In this document: piece by piece, positions 32,625 to 41,761 of the stretch
Layout: every line of letters begins with the position of its first letter
Position numbering within the stretch: the first letter of the stretch is position 1
Source of the DNA: [Mycobacterium] vasticus
GTDB taxonomy: Bacteria > Actinomycetota > Actinomycetes > Mycobacteriales > Mycobacteriaceae
Length of the DNA stretch: 64,000 bases
Assembly (NCBI RefSeq): GCF_020181595.1
Contig: NZ_CP084028.1
Location: forward strand, 943,893 to 1,007,892
Reading direction: 5' to 3'
The notes under the pieces: generated by a model
What the model saw: the letters and a program-made list of their open reading frames with translations, nothing else
Told to the model about the DNA's origin: nothing
The model's database searches: none
Translations under genes and position numbers: made by a program

Positions 32625-35134
32625 CAGATGTCTCCCGCCGGTGCGGCCAGGTCCACCACCATGGTCAACCCGCCTCCCGGTGTCTCGGTCGCTGATATGG
32701 TGCCGCCCATCGCCTCGGTGAATCCTCGTGCCACCGAAAGCCCGAGGCCGACGCCGCTGGTGTTGTCGCGGTCGCCGAGGCGCTGGAACGGGTCGAACAC
32801 GTGCGCCTCGCCGCCACGGGGCAACCCGCGGCCGTCGTCGGCGACGTTGATCAGGACCCGGTCGCCGACTCGGCCGGCCGTCACCCGCACCATGCTGTCT
32901 GGGGCGTAGCGCAACGCGTTGTCGATCACGTTGGCCAGCACGCGTTCCAGCAACCCGACATCGGCCATCGCCACCGTCGGGCCCACTTCGACCTTCACCT
33001 GGTCGAGCCCGCGACCGTGGCCGAAGGTGTTGCTGCGCTTACCGATTCCAATCAAGGCGCGCTGCACCACCTCCTCCAGATACACCTTGGTCAACTCCGG
33101 CCGGATCACACCCGCGGCCAGCCGCGAGGAATCGAGCAGATTGCCCACCAGGCCGGTGAGTTGATCGACCGATTCTTCCACGGTGGCAAGCAGTTCGGCG
33201 GTGTCGTCGGGGGAGAAGTCCACATCGTCGGCGCGCAGACTCGACACTGCCGCCTTGGCTGCCGCCAGCGGGGTGCGCAGGTCGTGGCTGACCGCCGACA
33301 ACAGCGAACGGCGCAGCTCGTCGGTCCGCATCACCGCGTCGGCCCGGCCGGCCTCGGCGGCCAGTTCCTCCTGGCGTACCAGTCCGGCGGCTTGCCGGGC
33401 CACCACCGACAGCACCCGGCGGTCACGGGAGGCCAACTGCCGGCCGACCATCAGCATCCAGAATTCGTCGTCGCCGACATCGATCGAGGTGTCCGCGAGA
33501 TCTACTGTGGTGCAGGGATTATCACCGACCGAGGCGACGACTTCAGGCGCCGCGGTGCTGTTCGGGACGCGGACCAGGCTCACCGCCCGCTGCGCGTAGG
33601 TTTCGCGCACCCGCTCCAGCAGAGTGTCCAGGTCCGCGCCGCGCAGCACCGAACCGGCGAACAGCGTCATCAACTCTGCTTCGCGGGACGCGCGACCGGC
33701 TTCCCGAGCTCGTTTGGCCGCGCCGTCGACCAGGGCCGCCACCGCGACGGCCACCAACAGCAGGACGACTTCGGTCACGGCCACGTCGTGTTCGGCGATG
33801 GTGAAGTCGCGCCGCGGAGCGAGCACGAAGTAGTTCAGCAACACCCCGGACAGCAACGCCGAGAGCACGGCCGGAGCGATACCGCCGAGCAGGGCCACCA
33901 CCAGCACACCCACGAAGAACAGCGCGCTCTGACCGGCGTCGAAGTAGCGGTCCAACCAGCTCACCATGATCACGCACATCAGGCACGGCACGATGATGGC
34001 GGCCAGCCAGGAAGCCGCACGTCGTTCGCGCGGCGAGATCGAGATTCCCCGGAAACTCGGCTTGGCGTCCTCGTAGGTGACGATGTGGACGTCGATGTCG
34101 CCGGACTGCTGTACCACCGCGGCACCGACACCCTCGTCGAGGATGCGGGCCCAGCGGGAGCGGCGCGACGTACCGATCACCAACTGGGTGGCGTTGACGT
34201 CACGCGAGAAGTCCAGCAGCGCGGTCGGCACGTCGTCACCGATGACGGTGTGCAGCGAAGCGCCCAAGCTGATCGCCAGTTGGCGGATCTTGCCGACCCG
34301 GGGTGCCGGCGCACCGGAGAGCCCGTCACCGCCCAGGACGTGCAGCACCAACAGGTCACCGCCGGCCTTGGACGCGATCCGCGAGGCCCGCCGGATGAGC
34401 GTCTCGGACTCCGGGCCGCCGGTCACCGCGGCGACGATGCGTTCTCGTGCCTCCCAGGTCTCGGTGATCTTCTTGTCGGCACGGTAGCGGGTGAGTGTCG
34501 CGTCAACCTGGCCGGCCAGCCACAGCAGCGCCAATTCCCGCAGCGCAGTCAGCGTTTCGCCACGGAAATAGTTGGACAGCGCCGCGTCGACCTTCTCTGG
34601 CGGATAGACGTTTCCGTGGGACAGCCTGCGGCGCAAAGCCTCTGGTGCGACGTCGATGAGTTCGATCTGCGTCGCGTGGCGCACGACCGCGTCGGGGACG
34701 GTGTCGTGCTGGGTGGTCCCGGTGATCTTGGCGACGACGTCGCTCAGACTCTCCAGCTGCTCCACGTTGACGGTGGAGATCACCGTGATCCCGGCGGCAA
34801 GCAATTCCTCGATGTCCTGCCAGCGTTTGGGATTACGGCTGCCCGCGGGGTTGGTGTGGGCGAGATCGTCGATCAGGACCACTTCCGGGTGGCGGGTCAG
34901 TACCGCGTCGACATCGAGCTCCCCACCGGGCTCGCCGACGATCTCGATGCCAGACAACAGCTCCGCGGTCTTGTCGCGGCCGTGGGTCTCGACCGCGGCC
35001 GCAACGACATCGGTGCCGCGGTCGGTGCGGCGGTGCGCTTCACCGAGCATCGCGTAGGTCTTGCCGACCCCGGGCGAGGCTCCGAGGTAGATGCGCAGTT
35101 CTCCGCGCCCGCCGCGCTGGTTCACCAGACTCAC
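32624..35134 (-). CDS. kdpD: Sensor histidine kinase KdpD (second copy, paired with kdpE)
   Basis: The 836-residue kinase is closely similar in sequence to the copy at 28853: GASPGVGKTYAML, the Usp-like domain, four membrane helices, SAVSHDLRTPLAAAK and VGLGLSVARGF are all intact. It is translationally coupled to kdpE, the normal mycobacterial kdpDE arrangement. The GTG start at 35134 has no clear binding site; GTG 35125 is an alternative. The stop of a PPE gene lies 28 bases upstream. Confidence 0.95.
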   Translation of the reverse strand: MSLVNQRGGRGELRIYLGASPGVGKTYAMLGEAHRRTDRGTDVVAAAVETHGRDKTAELLSGIEIVGEPGGELDVDAVLTRHPEVVLIDDLAHTNPAGSRNPKRWQDIEELLAAGITVISTVNVEQLESLSDVVAKITGTTQHDTVPDAVVRHATQIELIDVAPEALRRRLSHGNVYPPEKVDAALSNYFRGETLTALRELALLWLAGQVDATLTRYRADKKITETWEARERIVAAVTGGPESETLIRRASRIASKAGGDLLVLHVLGGDGLSGAPAPRVGKIRQLAISLGASLHTVIGDDVPTALLDFSRDVNATQLVIGTSRRSRWARILDEGVGAAVVQQSGDIDVHIVTYEDAKPSFRGISISPRERRAASWLAAIIVPCLMCVIMVSWLDRYFDAGQSALFFVGVLVVALLGGIAPAVLSALLSGVLLNYFVLAPRRDFTIAEHDVAVTEVVLLLVAVAVAALVDGAAKRAREAGRASREAELMTLFAGSVLRGADLDTLLERVRETYAQRAVSLVRVPNSTAAPEVVASVGDNPCTTVDLADTSIDVGDDEFWMLMVGRQLASRDRRVLSVVARQAAGLVRQEELAAEAGRADAVMRTDELRRSLLSAVSHDLRTPLAAAKAAVSSLRADDVDFSPDDTAELLATVEESVDQLTGLVGNLLDSSRLAAGVIRPELTKVYLEEVVQRALIGIGKRSNTFGHGRGLDQVKVEVGPTVAMADVGLLERVLANVIDNALRYAPDSMVRVTAGRVGDRVLINVADDGRGLPRGGEAHVFDPFQRLGDRDNTSGVGLGLSVARGFTEAMGGTISATETPGGGLTMVVDLAAPAGDI

Positions 35135-35162
35135 CAGACCATCATCGCGGCAACCGAGGGCA

Positions 35163-36350
35163 TCAGCCAGCGACGACAGGCCGCACCATCACGGTGGGTT
35201 TGAACCCGTAGCGCGGGTCGCCGAGACCTCGGCCGCTGCGCCCGGCGGCCGCCCCGGCGGCACCGATTCCAGCGGGAACCGCCGACACGGACTGTCCTTC
35301 CTCGACCGACCCCGGGATCCACTCGGAGGTGATCAACGGCGCCGTACCGGTCTCGCCGGGCAGCGCCCCCGGCCAGGTCGACGGCACCGAGAGTCCACCG
35401 ACCGGCGCGGCTTGGGCCATGCCGGCCAGGACCGGTGCGCGACCGGCGGGTGCCGGGCCGGTGACCGCCGCGCCGCCCGGGGCGGCATCGACCGAGTCCA
35501 TCAGCATCACCCCGGCGGCACCCCCCACGCCGGGGTTGGCGATGGCGATGGCGCTGGCGATGCCCGCGAACAGATGCCAGGACCCGGCGGTCACCCCGTA
35601 GGTGCTGTAGGTCTGAATTGCGTTCCAGATACCGATGTTCTGCGTCGAGTTGATGAAATTCGACAGGAAGTCACCGGCCTGGGTGGGCGAGGCTGCGGCG
35701 CTCAACGGCGACGACATGGTCTGCAGGGCGTTGGGCAGCCCGGAGACCAACTGGTTCAACCCGGACTGGGTGCTGCCGGCCGTTGCCTGGCCGACCGCGG
35801 CCGCCTGACCCGCCGTGCCGACTGGGTTGGTGATCGGATTGGGAGAGGACAGTGGCTGCAGCGTCCCGGCGCTCGCCGAGGAGGCGGCATAGCCGTACAT
35901 GGCGATGGCGTCTTGTGCCCACATCTCGGCGTAGAGCGCTTCGGTGGCGGCGATCGCCGCGGTATTGACGCCCAGGATGTTCGACGCGACCAGTGCGGCC
36001 AGCTGCGCCCGGTTGGCGGCGATCGCCGGGGGCGGCACCATCATCGCGAACGTCGCCTCGAACGCGGCGGCCGAGGCCATGGCCTGGGTGGCTGCGTACT
36101 CGGCGGCGGCCGCGGTGGTGTTGAGCCAGTTCACGTACGGCGTCACCGCTGCGGCCATCGACGCCGAGGCCGGTCCCTGCCACTCCTCGCCGGTCAGTGC
36201 CGAGATCGCCGATTGGTAGGACGTCGCGGTTGTCGAAAGTTCCGCGCCGAGACTGTTCCACGCCGCAGCGGCCGCCATCATCGGTGCCGCACCGGCACCG
36301 GCGTACATGCGACCGGAGTTGATTTCCGGGGGTAAGGCGCCAAAATCCAT
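35163..36350 (-). CDS. PPE-family protein, SVP subgroup
   Basis: The 395-residue protein starts [20 protein letters not shown], a canonical PPE domain with the WQGPAS turn, and carries GGLSVPSTW, the GxxSVPxxW signature of the SVP subgroup. It ends [16 protein letters not shown], the usual SVP tail. It follows a PE gene by 40 bases on the same strand, and PE-PPE pairs are typically secreted as heterodimers by ESX systems, ESX-5 for SVP members. Confidence 0.93.
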   Translation of the reverse strand: MDFGALPPEINSGRMYAGAGAAPMMAAAAAWNSLGAELSTTATSYQSAISALTGEEWQGPASASMAAAVTPYVNWLNTTAAAAEYAATQAMASAAAFEATFAMMVPPPAIAANRAQLAALVASNILGVNTAAIAATEALYAEMWAQDAIAMYGYAASSASAGTLQPLSSPNPITNPVGTAGQAAAVGQATAGSTQSGLNQLVSGLPNALQTMSSPLSAAASPTQAGDFLSNFINSTQNIGIWNAIQTYSTYGVTAGSWHLFAGIASAIAIANPGVGGAAGVMLMDSVDAAPGGAAVTGPAPAGRAPVLAGMAQAAPVGGLSVPSTWPGALPGETGTAPLITSEWIPGSVEEGQSVSAVPAGIGAAGAAAGRSGRGLGDPRYGFKPTVMVRPVVAG

Positions 36351-36390
36351 GTTCGTCAGTTCCGATCGCTGGTAGTCGAGGTGTCTGCCG

Positions 36391-37233
36391 TCAGCCCACC
36401 GGTGGGCGCGGCATCACCTTCGGTTTGATGCCGTATCGCAGCCGGCCGCGGCTGCCCTGCTCGCTTGAGGATCCGGGCATCGCAGCGGGAACCGCGCCCA
36501 TCGAGGCGCCCCGTGCGGCGGCGGCCGTACCGGTACCGGACAACGAAGCCGGTGTGGCCTGAGCCGGTGCTGCCTGCGCCGGGGCGGTCTGGCCGGCCCA
36601 GTTCGGTGGCACCGGCGCACCGGGGGCCGGTGCCGCCGCCTGGCCCGTGCCCATCGGCACCGGCGCGCCTGCTGCCGCGCTCGCAGGGGTGGCCTCGCTG
36701 GCGAGATTTGCGGAAGGAAAGGCCACGGTTTCGGGTGCGACGTGGTGCACCACTCCCGACGGGGCGGTGATGTAGCCCTTGCCCAACCCGGTGAACTCCG
36801 AGGCGGCCGAGCCGATGGTGCCACCCTGCATGGCGGCCAAGATGGCGCTGTTGCTGGCGATTCCGCCCAGCCCGTAGGTCGGGTCGGCGGCCGACGTCCC
36901 GGTGAGTGCGCCCAGCAGGCCCCCGGCCGCCGACGAGTCGGCGGCGGCTGAGTTGGCGGTCTCGGTGCTGCCGTAGGAGTCCGCGCTGGTGCGCAGGGTG
37001 TTGACGAATATCTCCTGAATCACCGCAGCCTGGGCGCTGATCTGCTGGTACAGCTGACCGTAGGCGGAGAACTGGGTCGCCTGCAGGAGCGAGACCTCGT
37101 CGGCGCCCGCCGGTGCGATACCCGTGGTGGGTGCGGCTGCCGCGGCGCTCTGCGCGGTCATCGTCGAACCGATCGCTTGCAGGTTGGTGGCGGTCGCCGC
37201 CATCGCCTCGGGATGGGTGGTCACGAAGGACAT
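36391..37233 (-). CDS. PE-family protein with an SVP-like C-terminal tail
   Basis: The 280-residue protein starts with a PE domain ([20 protein letters not shown]) and has the secretion motif YxxxE in SYGSTETAN at the end of it. The remaining 180 residues are Ala/Pro/Gly-rich and finish [17 protein letters not shown], which resembles the tail of the adjacent PPE-SVP proteins and is not a PE feature I recall. ATG 37233 has AGGAGT upstream, so the 19-residue upstream extension is rejected. It is the likely partner of the PPE at 35163. Confidence 0.9.
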   Translation of the reverse strand: MSFVTTHPEAMAATATNLQAIGSTMTAQSAAAAAPTTGIAPAGADEVSLLQATQFSAYGQLYQQISAQAAVIQEIFVNTLRTSADSYGSTETANSAAADSSAAGGLLGALTGTSAADPTYGLGGIASNSAILAAMQGGTIGSAASEFTGLGKGYITAPSGVVHHVAPETVAFPSANLASEATPASAAAGAPVPMGTGQAAAPAPGAPVPPNWAGQTAPAQAAPAQATPASLSGTGTAAAARGASMGAVPAAMPGSSSEQGSRGRLRYGIKPKVMPRPPVG

Positions 37234-37323
37234 GACGACTCCTGGTGGGATACGAGCCGGCCCCCAGCTGGGCTCGGTCACGGACTCCACTGTTTCCGCC
37301 CGACTACTTGAGGTGATCGGTCG

Positions 37324-37339
37324 TTAACGAGTTCTTTAT
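37324..37339 (-). promoter_or_regulatory. TTAAC-N6-TTTAT repeat upstream of PE gene
   Basis: TTAAC (37324-37328) is followed six bases later by the degenerate copy TTTAT. It lies about 90 bases upstream of the PE start, similar to the better repeat about 80 bases upstream of the PE gene at 40907. Confidence 0.35.
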
Positions 37340-37400
37340 GGGCTTTCTGGGATTTTTGACGGTTTGCTTTCAGCCGTCGGGTGCTCGCGGTGCTGTAGAC

Positions 37401-37441
37401 AGAAAAAACCGGCGCAGCCCCCTCCGCTGCGCCGGTCTTTT
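37401..37441 (-). terminator. Strong intrinsic terminator of the esx operon
   Basis: A perfect 10-bp stem (ACCGGCGCAG at 37408-37417 pairing with CTGCGCCGGT at 37427-37436) has a 9-nt loop. On the minus strand it is followed by six T; on the plus strand four T follow after one base. It lies 20 bases beyond the EsxI stop, so the esx operon ends here and the PE-PPE pair further on needs its own promoter. It is one of the few textbook hairpin terminators in this window. Confidence 0.85.
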
Positions 37442-37460
37442 GCTTGTTGGCCGGGCCGGA

Positions 37461-37745
37461 TCAGGCCCAGCTGGAGCCGACGGAGGCGTCGGTGTTGGCC
37501 ATGTTGTTGCCGGCGGTCTGCACCTTCTGACCATGAGCATTGGCCTGCTCGTAGATCACCGCGAAGTTGCGACCCAACTGGGACACAAACTCCTGGCACG
37601 CCACCGAACCCGAACCACCCCAGAAATCACCGGCAGCCAGCACATCGTGCACGATCGCCTGGTGCTCAGCCTCCAACGAGGCAGCCTGGGCGCGGATCAA
37701 GGCGCCGTGAGCGTTGACATCACCGAACTGGTAGTTAATCGACAT
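37461..37745 (-). CDS. esxI: EsxI/EsxN-type WXG100 protein
   Basis: The 94-residue protein is a member of the Mtb9.9 family: MSINYQFGDVNAHGALIRAQ, the turn DFWGGSGS, YEQANAHGQKVQ and the end SVGSSWA. It forms a helical-hairpin heterodimer with the upstream EsxJ-type partner and is exported by a type VII system, ESX-5 for this family. The paralogues EsxI, EsxL, EsxN, EsxO and EsxV are almost identical, so the symbol is chosen by genomic position (Rv1037c). Confidence 0.93.
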   Translation of the reverse strand: MSINYQFGDVNAHGALIRAQAASLEAEHQAIVHDVLAAGDFWGGSGSVACQEFVSQLGRNFAVIYEQANAHGQKVQTAGNNMANTDASVGSSWA

Positions 37746-37764
37746 AGCTCGACTTCCCCTTCTG

Positions 37765-38064
37765 CTAGCTGCCGGACAGGATCTGCTGCGACGCAGCTTC
37801 CTGGCTCTCGTAGTGGTTCGCGTCGCGGATCAGACCATCGCGCACCCCGTGCAGCATCGTCACGATGTTGCGAAACGCGGTCTGCATCTGACCCATGGTG
37901 TCCATCGAGGTCCGCTCGGCCAGACCACCCCAGCCCGCACCGGAGATATTGGTCGACGACGCCCACATGCGTCGGGCCTCGTCTTCCACGGTTTGGGCAT
38001 GCACATCGAAACGGCCCGCCATCGCACGCATCGCGTCCGGGTCGGTCATGAAACGTGTTGCCAT
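37765..38064 (-). CDS. esxJ: EsxJ/EsxM-type WXG100 protein
   Basis: The 99-residue protein is a member of the QILSS family: [20 protein letters not shown], the WxG turn in SGAGWGGL, the secretion motif YxxxE in HYESQEAAS and the ending SQQILSGS. It is the heterodimer partner of the following EsxI-type protein, 19 bases away. The symbol is taken from position (Rv1038c). Its start lies 42 bases downstream of a PPE stop on the same strand, giving PE-PPE-PPE-Esx-Esx. Confidence 0.93.
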   Translation of the reverse strand: MATRFMTDPDAMRAMAGRFDVHAQTVEDEARRMWASSTNISGAGWGGLAERTSMDTMGQMQTAFRNIVTMLHGVRDGLIRDANHYESQEAASQQILSGS

Positions 38065-38106
38065 TTTGTGTCTCCTCTTCTGCGGTTCCGTTTGTGCGGT
38101 AAGGGT

Positions 38107-39348
38107 TTATCCGGCGACTACCGGCCGGGCCATGACGGTCGGTTTGAAGCCGTAGCGCGGGGTACCCAGACCGAAGCCGCCCCGTTCCGCACCCATCGGC
38201 ATCCCGCCGGGCATGGCCGCCATCGACTGGACCTCTTCGGGGGCGGCTGTCCAGCTGTTGGCCTGCAAGGCGCTGGCTGTCTCGACGGCATCGGCGGCGG
38301 GAGCGGCCGCGGCCCAGGTCGTCGGCGCGGACAGCTCACCGACCAGGGTGGCCTGACCCACGCCGGCCGTCACTGTCGGGGCGCTCGCGGCGAACGCCGA
38401 TGCGCCGCCCAGCGCCCCCAAGCTGCTCAGCGGACCACCCGGGGCCAGCAGGGCACCGATCCCGGCACCCGCCGCACCACCGCCGAGGGCGTTGAAACCA
38501 CCACCGGAGAAGAACGTGGTCATGGTCGGAATCAAACTGGCCGGGGTGAACGCCGCCGAGGTTCCGGTGAAGCTCATCAGGCCGTTGAGCGGGTAGGTCG
38601 TCAGGGACACAACACCATTGATCGACGCGTTCCGGCCGATGGCTTCGAGCAGTCCGGCCCACGTGGGCGGGGGCAGTCCGGCGTCGGCAGTACCGGGTGT
38701 GGTCAGCGTCTGCAGCGTGTTCGGCAGCGCCGAAATCGCCTGCGCCGTCTGCGCGGTGTTGCCGGCGGCGGTGCCGTTGGCCTGACTGACCGCAGCGGCC
38801 TGGTTGGCCGTCCCGTCGGGATTCGTGGTCTGGTTGGGCTCGTTGAACGGCGTGACCTTGGTGGCCTCCGCGGAGGACGCGGCGTAGCTGTACATGACGT
38901 TGGTGGCTTGTGCCCACATCTGGAAGTACTGTGCGTCGCTGGCCATGATCGCGGCCGAGTTCTGGCCGACGACGTTGGTGGCCACCAGTTGCTTCTGCTG
39001 GGCGCGATTGGCGGCGATCGCTGCCGGGGGAGGGGTGGCGGCGTGGGCGGCCTCGAACGCCGCGGCTGCGGCGGTGGCTCGGGTGGCTGCTTCCTCGGCT
39101 TTGGCTGCCGTGTCGGCCATCCACGCCAGATACGGCTTGGTGGCGGCGGTCATCGATGCCGATGCCGGGCCCATCCACTGTTCGTCGACGAGCTGGGTGA
39201 TCGTCGTTTCACACGATGTCAAAGCCGAGGAGATCTCCGAGGCCAGTCCGCGCCAGGCGGAGGCGACGGTCATCATCGGAGTGGAGCCGGGACCGGAGTA
39301 CAGGCGCCCGGAGTTGATCTCCGGCGACAGCATTGAGTAGTCGATCAT
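38107..39348 (-). CDS. PPE-family protein, SVP-type
   Basis: The 413-residue protein starts MIDYSMLSPEINSGRLYSG, a PPE domain in which the first Pro of PPE is replaced by Ser (LSPE). It contains GELSAPTTW in place of GxxSVPxxW and ends [20 protein letters not shown] 39348 has AGGAGC overlapping the stop of the upstream PPE, 8 bases away, so the two PPE genes are coupled. The ORF upstream to 39552 is a shadow extension. Confidence 0.92.
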   Translation of the reverse strand: MIDYSMLSPEINSGRLYSGPGSTPMMTVASAWRGLASEISSALTSCETTITQLVDEQWMGPASASMTAATKPYLAWMADTAAKAEEAATRATAAAAAFEAAHAATPPPAAIAANRAQQKQLVATNVVGQNSAAIMASDAQYFQMWAQATNVMYSYAASSAEATKVTPFNEPNQTTNPDGTANQAAAVSQANGTAAGNTAQTAQAISALPNTLQTLTTPGTADAGLPPPTWAGLLEAIGRNASINGVVSLTTYPLNGLMSFTGTSAAFTPASLIPTMTTFFSGGGFNALGGGAAGAGIGALLAPGGPLSSLGALGGASAFAASAPTVTAGVGQATLVGELSAPTTWAAAAPAADAVETASALQANSWTAAPEEVQSMAAMPGGMPMGAERGGFGLGTPRYGFKPTVMARPVVAG

Positions 39349-39356
39349 CGTTGCTC

Positions 39357-40598
39357 CTAGACCACCATCGGTTTGGGCATGAATTTGGGCCGGAACCCGT
39401 AGCGCGGAGTGCCGTAGTTCATGCCTTGTCGCCCGACGCCGGTCGGTACCGGGGGTGGCATGGAGGCCATGTTGTTGTGGGTCTCTGAGGGGACCGCCCA
39501 ACCGCCGGGCCCGCTGGTCAGCGCCGCGGAGGCAGGCGTGGCCGCCGCCCAACCGCCCGGAGCCGAGAACGACGTCCCGACCAGCGAGGCCTTACCCATG
39601 GTGGCGGTGACGGCCGGAGTGACCGCACTGACCCCGAATGCGCTGCTGACACCGCTCGAAATGCCACCACCGAGCGCGCCGAGGGCGCCGAGGGCACCAC
39701 CGGGGGTCAAAGCGGCCCCCAGACCACTGCCGAGCGCGCTGCCGGTGGCGGCGTTGAAGCCACCGCCGCTCATGAAACCGATGAGGCTTGGCAGCAGCGC
39801 GGACGGAATGAAGGCCGCGCCGGTACCGGCGGTGTTGAACAGGCTGTACAGCGGGGTGCCGAACATGTATGCCCAGCCGTTCACCGAGTCGTTGAAGAGG
39901 AACTCGATGATCGGCTCCATCCAGTCGGTTGATGCTGCTGCCGGCGACGCCATGCTCTGCAGGGCGTTCGGCAGCGCCGAGATCATCTGCGCCGTCTGCG
40001 CGGTGCTGTTAGCGGTGCTGCTGCCACCGGCCTGGGTGACCGCGGCCCCCTGGTTGGCCAGCCCGGCCGAGTTGGTGTTCTGGGCCGGTTCCTTGAACGG
40101 GGTGACCTGCGACGCGGCGGCCGAACCGCTCGCGTAGCCGTACATGGCCGCGGCGTCCTGCGCCCACATCTGCGCGTAGTGGGCTTCGAGGGCCGCGATG
40201 GCCGGGGTGTTGAGGCCGAGGATGTTCGTCGCCACCAGCGCCGCCTGCTGCACGCGGTTGGTAGTGACCGCAGCCGGGGGCACCGTGGCCGCCCGCGCCG
40301 TCTCGAATGCGGCGGCGGCGGAAGTGGCCTGGACGGCGGCCTGTTCGGCCACTGCGGCGGTGGTGTTCATCCAGGCGATGTAGGGGGCCGCAGCTGTGGC
40401 CATCGATGTCGATGCCGGACCGAGCCAGTCGTCGCCGGACAGCTCGGAGATCACCGTCTCGTAGGCGTGGGCGGCCGACGACAGCTCGGCGGCCAGTCCG
40501 CGCCAAGCCGCGGCGGCCGTCATCATCGGCGTCGAACCTGGTCCGGTGTACATGCGCCCGGAGTTGATCTCGGGGGGCAGGGCTCCGTAATCCCACAT
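39357..40598 (-). CDS. PPE-family protein, SVP-type
   Basis: The 413-residue protein starts [19 protein letters not shown] and has the WLGPAS turn, [10 protein letters not shown] as a variant SVP motif and the ending [16 protein letters not shown]. It has the same length as the next PPE and a similar middle ([15 protein letters not shown]), which suggests tandem duplication with divergence. It follows the PE gene by 9 bases and corresponds in position to PPE15 (Rv1039c). Confidence 0.93.
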   Translation of the reverse strand: MWDYGALPPEINSGRMYTGPGSTPMMTAAAAWRGLAAELSSAAHAYETVISELSGDDWLGPASTSMATAAAPYIAWMNTTAAVAEQAAVQATSAAAAFETARAATVPPAAVTTNRVQQAALVATNILGLNTPAIAALEAHYAQMWAQDAAAMYGYASGSAAASQVTPFKEPAQNTNSAGLANQGAAVTQAGGSSTANSTAQTAQMISALPNALQSMASPAAASTDWMEPIIEFLFNDSVNGWAYMFGTPLYSLFNTAGTGAAFIPSALLPSLIGFMSGGGFNAATGSALGSGLGAALTPGGALGALGALGGGISSGVSSAFGVSAVTPAVTATMGKASLVGTSFSAPGGWAAATPASAALTSGPGGWAVPSETHNNMASMPPPVPTGVGRQGMNYGTPRYGFRPKFMPKPMVV

Positions 40599-40607
40599 GA
40601 TGTCCGC

Positions 40608-40907
40608 CTAACCCGCCGCCGCCGCGTTGGCCGCCTCGGTGGCCGCGTACGACTCGGAGCTGCCTTTGAGCGTGGCCACGAACATCTCGTGAATGGCCGC
40701 AGCCTGCGCGGCCACGGTCTGGTAGAGGCTGGCGTGTGCGGCGAACTGCGCGGCGGTCAGTGCCGAGACTTCGTCGGCGGCCGCGGGAGCTACCCCGGTG
40801 GTCGGGGCTGACGCCGCAGCGCTCTGGGCGTTGAGCGCCGCGCCGATGGCCTGCAGGTTGCCGGCCGCGGCCGCCAGCGCCTCGGGCTGGGTGGTCACGA
40901 AGGACAT
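40608..40907 (-). CDS. PE-family protein (PE domain only)
   Basis: The 99-residue protein consists of the PE domain alone: MSFVTTQPEALAAAAGNLQA, then YxxxE in SYAATEAAN near the end. AAGGAGAA precedes ATG 40907, so the 16-residue upstream extension is rejected. It is the first gene of the PE-PPE-PPE-EsxJ-EsxI operon and corresponds to PE8 (Rv1040c). Confidence 0.92.
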   Translation of the reverse strand: MSFVTTQPEALAAAAGNLQAIGAALNAQSAAASAPTTGVAPAAADEVSALTAAQFAAHASLYQTVAAQAAAIHEMFVATLKGSSESYAATEAANAAAAG

Positions 40908-40986
40908 GGGATTCTCCTTACAAGCCAGGTGACGAATTGGCTTCTGGCACCACACTTGCGTACGACTGGGTGATTGTGAAAGCTCG

Positions 40987-41002
40987 TTAACCGCTTCTTA
41001 AC
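40987..41002 (-). promoter_or_regulatory. TTAAC-N6-TTAAC direct repeat upstream of the PE operon
   Basis: Two TTAAC words lie exactly 11 bp apart (40987-40991 and 40998-41002), about 80 bases upstream of the PE start. Two five-base half-sites one helical turn apart are the usual layout for OmpR-family regulators such as MtrA; which regulator binds is inference. Confidence 0.5.
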
Positions 41003-41309
41003 CGCGGTGTTGGAACTCTTTACATGCGCCCCGGCCGTGGTGTGTCTGCGGTGTGTGGGGCGTCACGAGTTCGGCGTCTCGGAGGCCGAACGAGGGCCGG
41101 GACGCAAAAGCCGTGCGTGGCGGTATTCGGGTGTTCGCCGAACGGTTTTCGCGTTGCAGTGAAAGTGGTCCAGCCCACACCGGCGCGCTGGGCGTCGGCG
41201 CGGTCATTTCGGCCCAGCCCGGATAACTGTCAAATGTGTTGATGGACAACATATTTAGTCCGTGTCAACCCGACTCGCCAGCCGCTCACCCCGGGGCAGT
41301 GAGGGCTGC

Positions 41310-41368
41310 GTAACGCGGATTTAACATCTGGATTTGGCGGAGTAAACCGCGCGTAACACGCATTTAAC
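41310..41368 (+). promoter_or_regulatory. Two GTAAC-N6-TTAAC direct repeats upstream of the DUF732 gene
   Basis: GTAAC-N6-TTAAC occurs at 41310-41325 and again at 41353-41368, 43 bp apart (about four helical turns), ending 23 bases before the start codon at 41392. The second site would overlap or sit next to the promoter. It has the same half-site spacing as the site at 40987. Confidence 0.55.
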
Positions 41369-41391
41369 GAACACTCAGCACACTACGAGCT

Positions 41392-41697
41392 ATGAATCGG
41401 TCTCTGCTGCTGGCGGGCTTCGCGGCCATGGTCGGCCTGGCGGCCCCGGCGCAGGCAGAGCCGGTCGGCAGCGACGCAGCCTTTCTCACCCAGCTGTCCG
41501 GGGCCGGCTTGAGTCACCGGGGCTCAGACCAGGTGGCCATCTCGGCCGGTCACTCGGTGTGCCAGCTGATGGACGCCGGCCTCACCCCGATGGACACCGT
41601 GGTGGCGGTGCAGACCACCAACCCGGGTTTCTCGCTGCAGCGCGCCGCGGAATTCGCCCGGATCGCCGCGCAGAACTACTGCCCCGAGCACGCCTGA
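41392..41697 (+). CDS. Small secreted DUF732 protein
   Basis: The 101-residue protein has a signal peptide (MNRSLLLAGFAAMVGLAAPA, cleaved after AQA) and a helical DUF732-type domain: DAAFLTQLSGAGL, SAGHSVCQLMDAG and a second Cys in AQNYCPEHA, likely forming a disulfide. Such small secreted proteins are abundant in mycobacteria and their role is unknown. It lies between the PE operon, which it diverges from, and a tRNA gene. Confidence 0.85.
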   Translation: MNRSLLLAGFAAMVGLAAPAQAEPVGSDAAFLTQLSGAGLSHRGSDQVAISAGHSVCQLMDAGLTPMDTVVAVQTTNPGFSLQRAAEFARIAAQNYCPEHA

Positions 41698-41761
41698 TTT
41701 CTACCTCTTCTCGGAGTGCCGGTAGGGCGCTGGCGAGGCCGTCGCGTTAGATTCGCCGCGA

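Larger units (their letters stand above)
40908..41391. other. Divergent control region between the PE operon and the DUF732 gene
   Basis: No gene is visible in these 484 bases. Both ends carry TTAAC-type direct repeats (listed separately). The middle, 41030-41230, is ordinary high-GC sequence in which I see no structure. Confidence 0.6.

Noticed and set aside
32801..35203. 800-codon plus-strand frame opposite the second kdpD
   Set aside because: It is an antisense shadow of a clearly conserved kinase and has no protein-like motif.
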